Positions 7,965 through 17,396 of a stretch of 64,000 nt of DNA are shown piece by piece. Each line of letters starts with the position of its first letter. Position 1 is the stretch's first letter. A program made the translations under genes and the position numbers. The stretch spans positions 3,950,301 through 4,014,300 of the forward strand of contig NZ_JAPDNR010000001.1 in assembly GCF_025989125.1 (NCBI RefSeq), in the 5' to 3' direction. The notes under the pieces are model-generated. The model was not told the DNA's origin. It worked only from the letters and a program-made list of their open reading frames with translations, and did not search any database. This stretch comes from Chitinophaga nivalis (GTDB lineage: Bacteria > Bacteroidota > Bacteroidia > Chitinophagales > Chitinophagaceae).

Positions 7965-7999
7965 TTATGGTAAAAAGTAAGAAAGGGCTGTACCAATCA

Positions 8000-9625
8000 T
8001 TATTCGGCAGGGTAATATTGTTTTAACCAGGTAATTACTTTCACAAAAACATCCATGGAGGCGGTTAATCCCATCCCATGTTTTTCTGTTGGATACAACT
8101 CAATTTGTGTTGGGATATGCAACGACGTTAGTTTTTCATGCAGCTTTTTTGCCTGGTTGACATCTACCAGTGGATCTTGTCCGCCGTGGAACAAAATAGT
8201 AGGTACGCCGCTGGCTTTAGTGAGCTGGTGAAAGGGACTGGCGTCAAATGCAATTTTGGCGGCAGGATCAGGTTCCCCCAGCAGCCGGGTTACTTTTTCA
8301 TCAGCATCTTTATTTTCCTGTCTTACTTTTTTATCAGTGAAATCTGTTGGTCCCCATAAGTCTACCACTGTTTTTATCTGACGTAAACTATCGCAGGCGT
8401 AGGCGTACTGCATAGCGAGATAAGCGCCGGCGCTACCGCCTATCAGGGCAAATTGGTTGCCATCAAATGGCAGTTTTTTGGATTTGGAAGAGATGAACGC
8501 CAGTGCTTTTTTTACATCGTCCAATTGGGCAGGGTAAATGTTTTGGTGATCCCGGATCAGGCGATAGTTCATGGACACTACGCCATAGTGCAGCTTGCCG
8601 GCCAGTTCCTCGATGAGTTGTTTGGGCAATTCTTTTTTATCACCGCCTGTCCAGCCACCGCCATGGAGGTATACAATTATTTTTGTATTGGCCGAATGGT
8701 TTTCCGGCAGATAAGCGTCCAGGGTATTATCTTCTCCTGCATCGCCATAGGGTACATTGCGCATCGTAATGTACCTGGTACTGCTGGCTACTGCCGGTAG
8801 TGCGCTGCCGTTGCTCCCATCCCGCAGATTATTTTTTTTCAGATAGCTGACGAGTGCCTCCGGGTGATCGCTCTGCATACCTTGTACGCCCTTGCTTAAT
8901 ACCGTATTCCAGGTGGCGGGACCTTCTGATGAAGCTTGTGCATCCAGCCATACAGCTACGCCATGTTGCCGGGTAACAGCCAGCATGGCGCTATCTGTGA
9001 CGTTGTCTAATACCGCGATGGCGATATTGTCCAGCAGATAGTTCAGTTGCGCGGGTGTAGTTACTTCATCAGGTACGCTGGTCATCAGTGGCATTTGCGG
9101 CGCTGTTTTTCTCCACTGTTTATATTGTTGCTTGCCATTGAGATATACTACTATCTGTTGCTCCATCCCTGCGGCCTGTATTTGTTTCCAGGTTTCGGCT
9201 ACATCGGCATCTTTGAAATCAAGGTAGATATTAACTTTCCCTTTGCTGGCACGTAAGGCTTCTGAGAACGTAGGTACGCGGTAATCTTTTCCATCTTTAC
9301 TATTGATTTTTAACAGTTGGATTTCCGCCCAGGTGAGGTCAGCGACTTTTCCTTTACCGTTGGTCATGCGATCTACGGTAGCGTCGTGCATCAGTACCAG
9401 TTGGCCGTCTTTGGTGGTGCGGAGGTCCAGTTCTGCATAATCGGCGCCACATTGAATGGTGGCGGCAATAGCGGCGACTGTATTCTCCGGCATGTCTACA
9501 TGGTTACCGCGATGGGCAACTACCACAAACTTATTTTTGGTAGCGGGCAGCGGTGCTGCCTGTTGTGCAATCGTGTTTTGCATCAACAGGCTGGCGCCGG
9601 CAAAAAGGAACAGGTATTTTATCAT
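8000..9625 (-). CDS. Secreted fusion: glycerophosphodiester phosphodiesterase plus alpha/beta-hydrolase esterase
   Basis: A 541-residue protein with a signal peptide (MIKYLFLFAGASLLMQNTIA, cleaved before QQAAP). Residues about 30-265 are a GDPD domain: VVAHRGNHVDMPENTVAA, GADYAELDLRTTKDG and VLMHDATVDRMTNGKG carry the usual His, Glu/Asp and His residues. Residues about 300-540 are an alpha/beta hydrolase of the BD-FAE/lipase type, with HGGGW as oxyanion motif, GGSAG as nucleophile elbow, and GGQDPLVD and KHGMG for the acid and base. Both halves look catalytically intact. It is the last gene of the SusCD operon and overlaps the PqaA-like gene by one base (TAATG). It probably removes glycerol-phosphate and acyl or acetyl groups from an imported or surface substrate. 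Confidence 0.9.
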   Translation of the reverse strand: MIKYLFLFAGASLLMQNTIAQQAAPLPATKNKFVVVAHRGNHVDMPENTVAAIAATIQCGADYAELDLRTTKDGQLVLMHDATVDRMTNGKGKVADLTWAEIQLLKINSKDGKDYRVPTFSEALRASKGKVNIYLDFKDADVAETWKQIQAAGMEQQIVVYLNGKQQYKQWRKTAPQMPLMTSVPDEVTTPAQLNYLLDNIAIAVLDNVTDSAMLAVTRQHGVAVWLDAQASSEGPATWNTVLSKGVQGMQSDHPEALVSYLKKNNLRDGSNGSALPAVASSTRYITMRNVPYGDAGEDNTLDAYLPENHSANTKIIVYLHGGGWTGGDKKELPKQLIEELAGKLHYGVVSMNYRLIRDHQNIYPAQLDDVKKALAFISSKSKKLPFDGNQFALIGGSAGAYLAMQYAYACDSLRQIKTVVDLWGPTDFTDKKVRQENKDADEKVTRLLGEPDPAAKIAFDASPFHQLTKASGVPTILFHGGQDPLVDVNQAKKLHEKLTSLHIPTQIELYPTEKHGMGLTASMDVFVKVITWLKQYYPAE

Positions 9626-10980
9626 TACAAGATCTTTTTAGTATCGGTTACGAATACACGGGTACTGACAGTATAAGTGCCGCCGGTAGGATTCACATAT
9701 TGAAGGTCTGCATAAAAAGCGCGGTAGCCGCTGGCGGGCAATGGTGTGCTTACTTTTACCGTTGATTGATGTGCTTGCCCCAGACTTTGTGAGGACCATT
9801 TCTCATTGCGGAAATCCAGGTCGGTGGAACTAGCCGTCCATAATATTACGTCTACAAGTTGGTCGGCACTGGCTTTAGCGGTCAGCTTTACGTTACCACG
9901 ACGGATACTGGTAGTCCAGCTGCAGTTAGGATAGGGCTGTTGCGTGAGCGTCGTTCCAAAGAAAGCGCTCAATCCTTCGAAGGCATGCTTTTTATCCCCC
10001 AGATTATGTCCGGCGTTGGGGGTGTAGTGGAGCATATTTTTACCAGGGATGCTGTCGAGGTAGTTTTTAACGTTGTCTACTACCCAGTATTCATCATTGG
10101 TACCCATGAAAATCATTTTCGGCATAGTGAGGAACTGACGATAGGAGTAGGGATCTATCATGGTATTGATGGCTTGTCCTCCTTCCGTATGTGCTGCCTG
10201 CGGGATGCCGAGTTTCACGTAGTCTTCAATTTGTATACTGTATTCTTTCCATGTTTTGATTTGATAGTCGAGGCTTACCGGCATGTTCAGTACATCAATC
10301 ACCATCGGTGCAATGGCTGCCACGCGGCTGTCGTTGGCGCCGGTGAGCCAGGTTGTCCAGCCACGTTTGGAAGCACCGGATACCACGAACCTGTTTATTT
10401 GTTGTGACAGTCTTTCTTTTGAAAACGACTGTACTGCATCCATAGCACGCACGGCGCTTTTCACCATAGGGAAAAGCAGGGGCCAGGTATAGTCGCCATT
10501 TTCTTTAAACTGATGAAGGGTATAAGAGATCAGGGCGTCTTCCGTCAGATTTTTAAAGAGTGGCTGATTGGGTGTCTGTCTGAGTACGGCGGTAATGGCT
10601 TTATTGGTGCCGGCCATAGCAGCAATCTGCTGATACAGTTCGTCCGTAGGGCCGTTCCAGTTAGGTAGTCCGTTTTTGATAGCGCCTCCGGTGATGAACA
10701 GTAGCGCCCCATCATAGCTGACGTTGGCAGGTACAAAGATGGTGAGCTGATGTGTCCAGGTATATTCCCGCCATTGCTGAGAGGTGAGTAAAATACTGTA
10801 GCATTTTACGTCCTTGATATGGAATGAGTCTTTCAGCTCATAATGGAAGGCGGTGTCGCCGTTGTTCAGGTAGCTTTTCAGCGCAGTGGCCGGCGTAACG
10901 GTTTGTTGTGCAAACGCCGCAACGAAGAAAAGCAGGTTGACAAATAATGCGGTGGTTGTTTTCAGAAAGCGTTGTTTCAT
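9625..10980 (-). CDS. PhoPQ-activated pathogenicity-related (PqaA-like) protein
   Basis: A 451-residue exported protein with a signal peptide ending AAFAQQ. The body follows the PhoPQ_related family: YELKDSFHIKDVKCYSILLT, QQWREYTWTHQLTIFVPANV, LFITGGAIKNGLPNW and FVVSGASKRGWTTWLTGAND. The GASKRG serine lies at an alpha/beta-hydrolase nucleophile elbow and GTNDEYW is probably the acid loop. The family is thought to be hydrolytic, but its substrate is not established. It sits 36 bases behind the SusD-like gene and overlaps the next gene by one base, so translation of the pair is probably coupled. Function in this operon is inferred: a periplasmic hydrolase acting on the imported ligand. Confidence 0.88.
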   Translation of the reverse strand: MKQRFLKTTTALFVNLLFFVAAFAQQTVTPATALKSYLNNGDTAFHYELKDSFHIKDVKCYSILLTSQQWREYTWTHQLTIFVPANVSYDGALLFITGGAIKNGLPNWNGPTDELYQQIAAMAGTNKAITAVLRQTPNQPLFKNLTEDALISYTLHQFKENGDYTWPLLFPMVKSAVRAMDAVQSFSKERLSQQINRFVVSGASKRGWTTWLTGANDSRVAAIAPMVIDVLNMPVSLDYQIKTWKEYSIQIEDYVKLGIPQAAHTEGGQAINTMIDPYSYRQFLTMPKMIFMGTNDEYWVVDNVKNYLDSIPGKNMLHYTPNAGHNLGDKKHAFEGLSAFFGTTLTQQPYPNCSWTTSIRRGNVKLTAKASADQLVDVILWTASSTDLDFRNEKWSSQSLGQAHQSTVKVSTPLPASGYRAFYADLQYVNPTGGTYTVSTRVFVTDTKKIL

Positions 10981-11016
10981 ATACAGACTAGTGATTTAAA
11001 GTAAGATAAAAATGTT

Positions 11017-12717
11017 TTACCAGGGTTTACCGGTGCCTTGAATAATCCACGGTTTAGACCAGGGACTGTTCTGTGAACCGTTGGCGCCAAAAGCAGATTG
11101 GGAGGTTACTTCCAATCGTTTCATGGCTTCTGTCACATTGGTTTTATTCAGGTTTCTTTCTTCCAGCATGTAATACAGCCGTACGGGTAATACCGGCGCC
11201 TTTGCATAAGAGCCGGCGTGTAAGTTGGGATATCCGGTGCGTTTATAGTCGGCCCAGGCTTCTGTGGCGGCAGTCCAGCTGGCGATCCATTTCTGTGTAA
11301 TAATCTGTTCCTGTGTATTGTTAAACTTAACATTAGGTTGAGACAGATAAGCTGCCAGGTTGCCGCTTATGCCCCAGGTGCTGAAAGAAGCCTGTATACC
11401 GGCTTTGTAATGTGTTTCCGCATCGCCGGCGGCCCAGCCTTTTACAGCAGTTGCTTCCGCGAGGATGAAATGCACTTCTGCAGCGGAGATCAGTCTGGCT
11501 TTCAGCAAGGGTCCTTTGGCTTGTTTGTAGATATCATTGAGCCAGGATACATGCGGATTCCGGGAAGCCTGTGCCGCGTCCGGACTTAGATTATATACTG
11601 CCGGGCCGGGGATGGCCGGAGGTAATCCTACATAGTCCACGTCCTGGTTAATATCCTTTAGCGTCAATCCTTTCGCGGCAAGTACATCGGGCGATATATA
11701 TCTTACTTTCCTGTTTTCGCCGTTTACTACGGTGTCTAAGGCTTTGTATACGTTGCCGGTGCCGGGAGGCAGTTTATCGTTTATGACCAGGAAGCACTGT
11801 ACTTTATTGGCCCATACGCCCAGCCGCGGATCATGCAGCGCCTCCAGACCGGTAACGAGGGTATTGCACATTTTCAGCCGACGGTAGTTGCTGCTGTCGC
11901 TGTCATACACGGCGTTGGCAGGCCATGAGTCGGCGTTGCTGTTGCCGGGGAAAGACATGGTAGCGTCGTCTGCAGCGTCGGTGATGATAGGATATTGTGT
12001 TGGATTACCTGCTATTTTTTCAATGCCTGCTTTGGCGATGGCCGGCAGTTTCTCTGATAAGCGCATATAATAGCGTAATGCGAGAGAATTAGCCATTTTG
12101 CGCCATTTTGCAGGGTTGCCCTGGTAGTACACGTCAACAGCGTCAATCGGGGCAGGATAAGCGCTCTTAGGCTTGGAAAGCAGTATGTTGGCTTTTTCCA
12201 GGTCAGCGAGTATGCCGGTGTAAATATCCTGTTGCGGGTCATAAACCGGCGTAGTGGCAGGAGGACCATCTTCTCCTTTTAATGCCTGTGAATAAGGAGC
12301 ATCTCCCCACAGATCGGTGATCAGTCCAAACATCATGGATTTCATCACGAGGGCCACGCCTTGTTGTAATTCGTTTTGTAAGGACACGGCGCGGTTATAT
12401 ACCAGCTGATTATTACGCAGGATATCGTAGTAGGGGGTCCAGCTATTGCTGCCACCCCAGTCATATTCATTGTGTGCGGTGGTCCATCCATCCTTTTGGG
12501 TATGTTGCATAACACCGGCCATATCCTGATAGCCCAGGGTCACGATTTCAATGCCTGCCTGTGTTAGTACGGTAGATAGGACGAGGTTCGGATTAGTTGT
12601 TGCCGGATTGGAACCATTCGGGTTCTCATTCAATTTCATCAGGTCCTTTTTACACGAGGTCATGGAAGTACCTAACAACCCGAGGCAAAGTATAATTGAT
12701 TTAGTAACTGTTTTCAT
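11017..12717 (-). CDS. SusD/RagB-like outer-membrane lipoprotein (SusD-like_2 type)
   Basis: A 566-residue lipoprotein. The signal (MKTVTKSIILCLGLLGTSMT then SCKKD) puts the lipid-bearing Cys in a typical Bacteroidota CKKD context. LNENPNGSNPATTNPNLVLS and AGVMQHTQKDGW identify the SusD-like_2 subgroup, and the LISAAEVHFILAEATAVKGW helix near the C-terminus is the usual TPR-like segment. It would sit on the cell surface as the lid that captures ligand for the SusC channel encoded 21 bases upstream. Full length. The ligand is unknown; the two downstream hydrolases suggest a phosphodiester- or ester-bearing molecule rather than a plain polysaccharide. Confidence 0.92.
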   Translation of the reverse strand: MKTVTKSIILCLGLLGTSMTSCKKDLMKLNENPNGSNPATTNPNLVLSTVLTQAGIEIVTLGYQDMAGVMQHTQKDGWTTAHNEYDWGGSNSWTPYYDILRNNQLVYNRAVSLQNELQQGVALVMKSMMFGLITDLWGDAPYSQALKGEDGPPATTPVYDPQQDIYTGILADLEKANILLSKPKSAYPAPIDAVDVYYQGNPAKWRKMANSLALRYYMRLSEKLPAIAKAGIEKIAGNPTQYPIITDAADDATMSFPGNSNADSWPANAVYDSDSSNYRRLKMCNTLVTGLEALHDPRLGVWANKVQCFLVINDKLPPGTGNVYKALDTVVNGENRKVRYISPDVLAAKGLTLKDINQDVDYVGLPPAIPGPAVYNLSPDAAQASRNPHVSWLNDIYKQAKGPLLKARLISAAEVHFILAEATAVKGWAAGDAETHYKAGIQASFSTWGISGNLAAYLSQPNVKFNNTQEQIITQKWIASWTAATEAWADYKRTGYPNLHAGSYAKAPVLPVRLYYMLEERNLNKTNVTEAMKRLEVTSQSAFGANGSQNSPWSKPWIIQGTGKPW

Positions 12718-12738
12718 GTTGCTGCGTTAAAGGTGCTC

Positions 12739-15700
12739 TTAAAAAGTAACGTTCAGTTTAGCGCCCATGGGAATAGACCAGGGAGTAACATTGTATCTTT
12801 CGATGCCCTGCATAAATTGCATACCAGAGCCCTGTACAGAGGTAGAAGGCTGGTAGGCATTTTCAGGATCAATACCAATTTTGGCGGCCGTCCACAGAAT
12901 GATATTTCTGCTGTAGATAGACACACTGGCATGCTGCACGCTCACACCGGAGAGCAGGCTTTTGGGTAATTCATAAGAGAGCGATACTTCCCGCAGTTTC
13001 AGGTAAGAAGCCGGAAACAGGAATGCTCTTGTGAAAGCCCAGGCGGTACTGCCTGCGTAAGGAAGGGTAGTGGTACCGGGGCCTCCCAGGTTTTCAATAT
13101 AGCCGGTAGGGTTACCGTTGGCATCGTATCCTTTGGCTCTTACACCGGGAATAAATACACCACCGTAAGGCAGTACATACGGACCATAGGCAAATCCATA
13201 ACCATTATACTCCGGTGTAGGGCCACCCACTAAAGGAAATTTGTTGCCGCTGGGGATAATCAGTTCGTCCTGGTGACTCACGAGATAATCTCTGAGTTCC
13301 TGTCCTTTCATGTTACCGGGATTGGTGAGTTTATCGAGGAAGAGCTGTGAATTGCCTTTCTCTTCTCCGTAACGGTAGGTCTGGGAAACGAAGTCACCGC
13401 CGTTTCTCCAGTCGAAGGTCATACTGAGGGTGAAGTTTTTGTAGCTCAGTGTTGTTTGCAGACCCATAATAAAGTTAGGGTTGAAGTTGCCTATTTTATT
13501 ACGGGAATTCGTAGCATCTATACTCTGCCATTTACCGGTATTATCCAGTAGCGGATAGCCATAATAGGGAGATGATTTATCCGTAACGGTCATCAGTTGT
13601 GCATCATAAATATCGCCGATATCTTCTCCTACGTAGGTCCATGCGCCACCTTTACCTTCTTCCCAAAGGGTATAGTAAGGCATGTCATCAGGGAGTGAAA
13701 TGATCTTTGTTCTGTTGCGGGTGAAGTTCAGATTAACATCCCATTTCCAGTTTTTCTGTTGCACCGGTGTACCGCCGAGCGTTATTTCCACACCACGGCT
13801 TCTCAGCAAACCTGCGTTGATGTTGCGGGAGGAGAATCCGGATGATGGGGCTGTTTTAGGACTGAAGATCTGGTTTTTATTTTCCACCATGTAATAGGTG
13901 GCGGCAAAACGCAGGCGATTGCTGAACAGGTTGATGTCGGCGCCTCCTTCGTAAGAGGTAGCGATTTCTGGTTTCAGGAATGGATTGAGCAGGCTACCGG
14001 AAGTAGATAAGCGTGGGATATTACCCCAGGCGCCGGCATTATACAAGGTTGCCAGCAATTGATAGGGGGAGGCGTCGTTACCTACCTGTGCGGCGCCGGC
14101 TCTCAGCTTGATGAGATTAATATCACCGGAGGTGAGATGGGCCATTTCATTTATCAGCAAGCTCAGTGAGGCGGCGGGATAGAAATAGGCTGCTGCATCC
14201 GGCAGGGTGCTGGACCAGTCGGAACGACCCGTTACATCCAGATAGGCCATCCCTTTATAGCCTACGTTTAACGTGCCGTAGATGCTGTTCACCCCTTTCT
14301 CGAACATCGTACTGTTATAGTTCAGGTTTTGCGGTGCAATGTTCTGAATCGTGTATACGCCTGGTGTATTTAAACCGGTACCATCTTTAGTAGAGGTAAT
14401 AATGTTTTTGCCGGTCTGATAGCGTTTGTTACCACCTGCAGCAACAGAGAAGTCGAAGTGGCCGATATCTTTCTTATATGTCAGCAACACATCTATATTG
14501 CGTTCAAAGTTGCTGAGATTGATGATACCATATGCGCCACCAGGATTGTTGATATAACTGTTGGCGATTTTTGTTTCTCTTTTTTCATTATAGGTATCCA
14601 GTGCATACCGGGCCATGAAACTGAGGGAGGGCAGTATTTTCCAGTCGGCCCTGATGTTACCGAATACACGGTCTCTCACAAATCCGTTTTTTACTTCATT
14701 AGCGAGGAAATAAGGATTGTTGAATACGCCGTTGGCCTGTGTGCGTTGTTGCAGGCCTTCCTGGCCGGGCATCCAGTAATCTCTCAGGTCGCGTACATCG
14801 ATGTGCGGAGAGATGGTGTATACTGCCTGTAAGGGATTGGCGCCTCTGTCGCCCGCCGGCCGGTTATTGGAATTGGTGCGGCTGAAATCCACGTTGGTAC
14901 TGAAGCTCAGTTTTGAATTGGCCTGCAGGCTGGAGTTCAGGTTGAGTGCATTTTTGAACAGGTCGGTGTTAGGGATAATACCTTTGCTGGTCATGTTGGC
15001 ATAACCTATCCGATAAGCAATTTTATCATTGTTGTTTGCCAGAGAAACAGCCGTAGTGGTGGTCATGCCGGTGTTTACGAAATTCTTCACGTTGTTTTTA
15101 TGTGATACCAGTGGCATGGGAATTGGTTTGCCGTTCTGATCTTTCGGGCTGTTCCATTGTACTTCTTCATAACCCATATCCAGCTCGGCTCCGAAGGTGG
15201 CATCAATATTTTCCGTGACAATGGTACCAAAAGGATTGGTGAGCATATTACCACTGCGCGATACGGGGACACCGGAGAACTGTCCGGCGCCGAATTTGGT
15301 TTGCCATTTCAGGAATTTGTAGGGAATGTCGAATACGGTATTCACGGAAGCATTAACCGTAGCGCGGTTTACTTTTTTACCGGTTTTTGTGGTGATGAGT
15401 ACGACCCCGTTACCTGCGCGGGAGCCATACAATGCAGCGGCGCTGGGGCCTTTCAGGATGGTAACACTTTCGATGTTATCCGGATTAATATCAGCAATAG
15501 CGTTGCCATAATCTACCTTGTTATCCTGACCAATCTGGCTGACGTTATTCACTGTGTTGGCCAGTGGTACGCCATCTACTACGAAGAGTGGCTGGTTGTC
15601 GCTGCTGAGGGAAGTGGCGCCGCGGATGATCATGCTGACAGAGGAGCCGGTACCGCCGGTGGAGTTGATGGTAACACCGGCTACTTTACCAGACATGGAA

Positions 15701-16206
15701 TTCAGTAGGTTTTCCTGTGTGACGCGGGTAAATTCTTTGCCGCCGACTTCTTCTACGGAGAAACCCAATGCTTTTTTTTCTCTTTTAATGCCGAGGGCGG
15801 TGACGAGTACCTGTTCCAGCTCTTCTACTTTTTTTTTCATGACAACCGACAGCGATAGTTTGCTGGAATCATTAATCGTATAGCCTTTCAGGGTATCTGT
15901 TGTATAGCCGGCATAGTTAAAGATGAAACGATAAGGGCCGCCGACAGGTAGTTTCGGAAAAGTGAAAATACCTTTTTCTGTGGTCTGGGTATTGGCCAGT
16001 ACCTGATTGTCTGCATTCTCTACTCTTACCATTACACGTGCCAGCACTTCGTTGTTGGCATTTTTGATAATACCGATGGCAGCAGGATGTGTATTTTGCG
16101 CCAGCAGACTGCCTATACACAACTGCGATAACAGGAGCAGCCAAATCGTTTTGGTGGGACGATCTTTTCGGGATTGTCGAATATTTACACGCATAAAATA
16201 TTTCAT
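12739..16206 (-). CDS. SusC/RagA-type TonB-linked outer-membrane transporter
   Basis: A 1,155-residue protein. After an N-terminal signal (TIWLLLLSQLCIGSLLAQ) comes a carboxypeptidase-regulatory-like beta domain (residues about 40-125). A plug domain follows (LVTALGIKREKKALGFSVEE, SSVSMIIRGATSLSSDNQPL, FVVDGVPLANT, ILKGPSAAALYGSRAGNGVV), and then a long beta-barrel ending in AKLNVTF. It transports the ligand captured by the SusD partner, powered by TonB. No secretin/TonB short N-terminal (STN) domain lies between signal and regulatory domain, although a FecI/FecR pair precedes the gene. Alternative starts exist at residues 1 and 5, with no effect on the signal peptide. Confidence 0.95.
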   Translation of the reverse strand: MKYFMRVNIRQSRKDRPTKTIWLLLLSQLCIGSLLAQNTHPAAIGIIKNANNEVLARVMVRVENADNQVLANTQTTEKGIFTFPKLPVGGPYRFIFNYAGYTTDTLKGYTINDSSKLSLSVVMKKKVEELEQVLVTALGIKREKKALGFSVEEVGGKEFTRVTQENLLNSMSGKVAGVTINSTGGTGSSVSMIIRGATSLSSDNQPLFVVDGVPLANTVNNVSQIGQDNKVDYGNAIADINPDNIESVTILKGPSAAALYGSRAGNGVVLITTKTGKKVNRATVNASVNTVFDIPYKFLKWQTKFGAGQFSGVPVSRSGNMLTNPFGTIVTENIDATFGAELDMGYEEVQWNSPKDQNGKPIPMPLVSHKNNVKNFVNTGMTTTTAVSLANNNDKIAYRIGYANMTSKGIIPNTDLFKNALNLNSSLQANSKLSFSTNVDFSRTNSNNRPAGDRGANPLQAVYTISPHIDVRDLRDYWMPGQEGLQQRTQANGVFNNPYFLANEVKNGFVRDRVFGNIRADWKILPSLSFMARYALDTYNEKRETKIANSYINNPGGAYGIINLSNFERNIDVLLTYKKDIGHFDFSVAAGGNKRYQTGKNIITSTKDGTGLNTPGVYTIQNIAPQNLNYNSTMFEKGVNSIYGTLNVGYKGMAYLDVTGRSDWSSTLPDAAAYFYPAASLSLLINEMAHLTSGDINLIKLRAGAAQVGNDASPYQLLATLYNAGAWGNIPRLSTSGSLLNPFLKPEIATSYEGGADINLFSNRLRFAATYYMVENKNQIFSPKTAPSSGFSSRNINAGLLRSRGVEITLGGTPVQQKNWKWDVNLNFTRNRTKIISLPDDMPYYTLWEEGKGGAWTYVGEDIGDIYDAQLMTVTDKSSPYYGYPLLDNTGKWQSIDATNSRNKIGNFNPNFIMGLQTTLSYKNFTLSMTFDWRNGGDFVSQTYRYGEEKGNSQLFLDKLTNPGNMKGQELRDYLVSHQDELIIPSGNKFPLVGGPTPEYNGYGFAYGPYVLPYGGVFIPGVRAKGYDANGNPTGYIENLGGPGTTTLPYAGSTAWAFTRAFLFPASYLKLREVSLSYELPKSLLSGVSVQHASVSIYSRNIILWTAAKIGIDPENAYQPSTSVQGSGMQFMQGIERYNVTPWSIPMGAKLNVTF

Positions 16207-16279
16207 TTTTAGGCAAAAGGAATCACTGGCAGCCTTTTCAGGATGCAGTTAGTTATAGTTAAAGATGATTAGATCCGGC

Positions 16280-17323
16280 TTACGGTGTTACGTAAATGAT
16301 ATTGTTTGTCTGCTTCATTGTCAGGTTGTTTAACGTAGCAATGGTAGACAGGAAATCGGTCAGGGACTCTTTGCTACTATCAAACGTTCCGGTAAAGCTC
16401 ATGTCTCTGAGCGTACCTTCCTGGCATTGAATGGTGAGGTGATATTTCTCCGACATCAGCCTGAAAATATTTGCCAGTGGTTCATTGTTGAACATGAATA
16501 TTTCCTTCTCCGCTTTCGCGATCACCTGCCTGGTGGGCGTGCTCACTGTTTTATTGACTACCGTGGTCATTTTCACCGGATCAAAAGAGAGCTCCTCGCC
16601 GGGCAGCAGATAAGTGGTTTTAAGCCCTTTAATGCCCGCCAGGCTGTCTGGTTGCACCTTTACCTTACCACTGATGAGTTGTACGCGGATAGGTTTTTTT
16701 GCAGCGTTCCAGGCGGTGATTTTGAACACGGTCCCCAGGGCGGTAGTAGCCAGGTTACCTGCATGTACGGTAAATGGTTTGTTTTTGTCGGGAGCTACTT
16801 TGAATACGGCTTCTCCCGTTAAAAATATTTCCCGGCCGGTAACAGCAAAAGAAGACAGGTACTTTAGCTGGCTACCAGGTGCCAGTTCTGCCTTGCTGCC
16901 GTCTTTTAAACGGATAGACATTATTTCCCGCGTATGATTGGCCTGTTGTACAAAAGTATCCGGCACCGTAACCGCACGTGTAACAGGTGTGGCCGCTGCT
17001 ATCTGCGTTGCCGGCTGGTGACGGTAGCTGTTCCATACAAAACCCGTAAGGACAGCACCCAGTACTGCAGCCGCGATCCATTTATAGTAAAGGGTCTTCA
17101 CCGTTTTCTTTTGCCAGGTACGATTTTCAATGACGGCCAGCATTTTGTCGGAAACGTCGGTTGATAAAGTGTGCTCCGGGTGAAAAGAATGCCAGCTCTC
17201 TTCTGTTAACCAGGGCTGCATCGCTTCCGGATGTTCCGCGAAATAAGCGGTGACAGCCTGCTTTTCTGCTTCGTTACATGCTCCCCGGAAAAACTTTTCA
17301 AGTAATGCTGCTGGATGCTTCAT
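16280..17323 (-). CDS. FecR-family anti-sigma factor
   Basis: 347 residues when started at the ATG complementary to 17321-17323 (MKHPAALLEKFFRGACNEAE); the upstream extension is not family-like. The order is an N-terminal cytoplasmic anti-sigma region, one membrane helix (WIAAAVLGAVLTGFVWNSY), the periplasmic FecR domain (MSIRLKDGSKAELAPGSQLK, FLTGEAVFKVAPDKNKPFTV, VQLISGKVKVQ) and a DUF4974 C-terminal domain (FMFNNEPLANIFRLMSEKYH, FTGTFDSSKESLTDFLSTIA). It should hold or activate the sigma factor encoded just upstream and pass a signal from the outer-membrane transporter. The gene stands between sigma factor and SusC, the standard arrangement. Confidence 0.93.
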   Translation of the reverse strand: MKHPAALLEKFFRGACNEAEKQAVTAYFAEHPEAMQPWLTEESWHSFHPEHTLSTDVSDKMLAVIENRTWQKKTVKTLYYKWIAAAVLGAVLTGFVWNSYRHQPATQIAAATPVTRAVTVPDTFVQQANHTREIMSIRLKDGSKAELAPGSQLKYLSSFAVTGREIFLTGEAVFKVAPDKNKPFTVHAGNLATTALGTVFKITAWNAAKKPIRVQLISGKVKVQPDSLAGIKGLKTTYLLPGEELSFDPVKMTTVVNKTVSTPTRQVIAKAEKEIFMFNNEPLANIFRLMSEKYHLTIQCQEGTLRDMSFTGTFDSSKESLTDFLSTIATLNNLTMKQTNNIIYVTP

Positions 17324-17396
17324 ATGTAGTATTCGTTTGAAAACAGTAAATCCCTCACTGCTTAACAATAAGTAAATATTCAGGTGAGAAAAAGAA

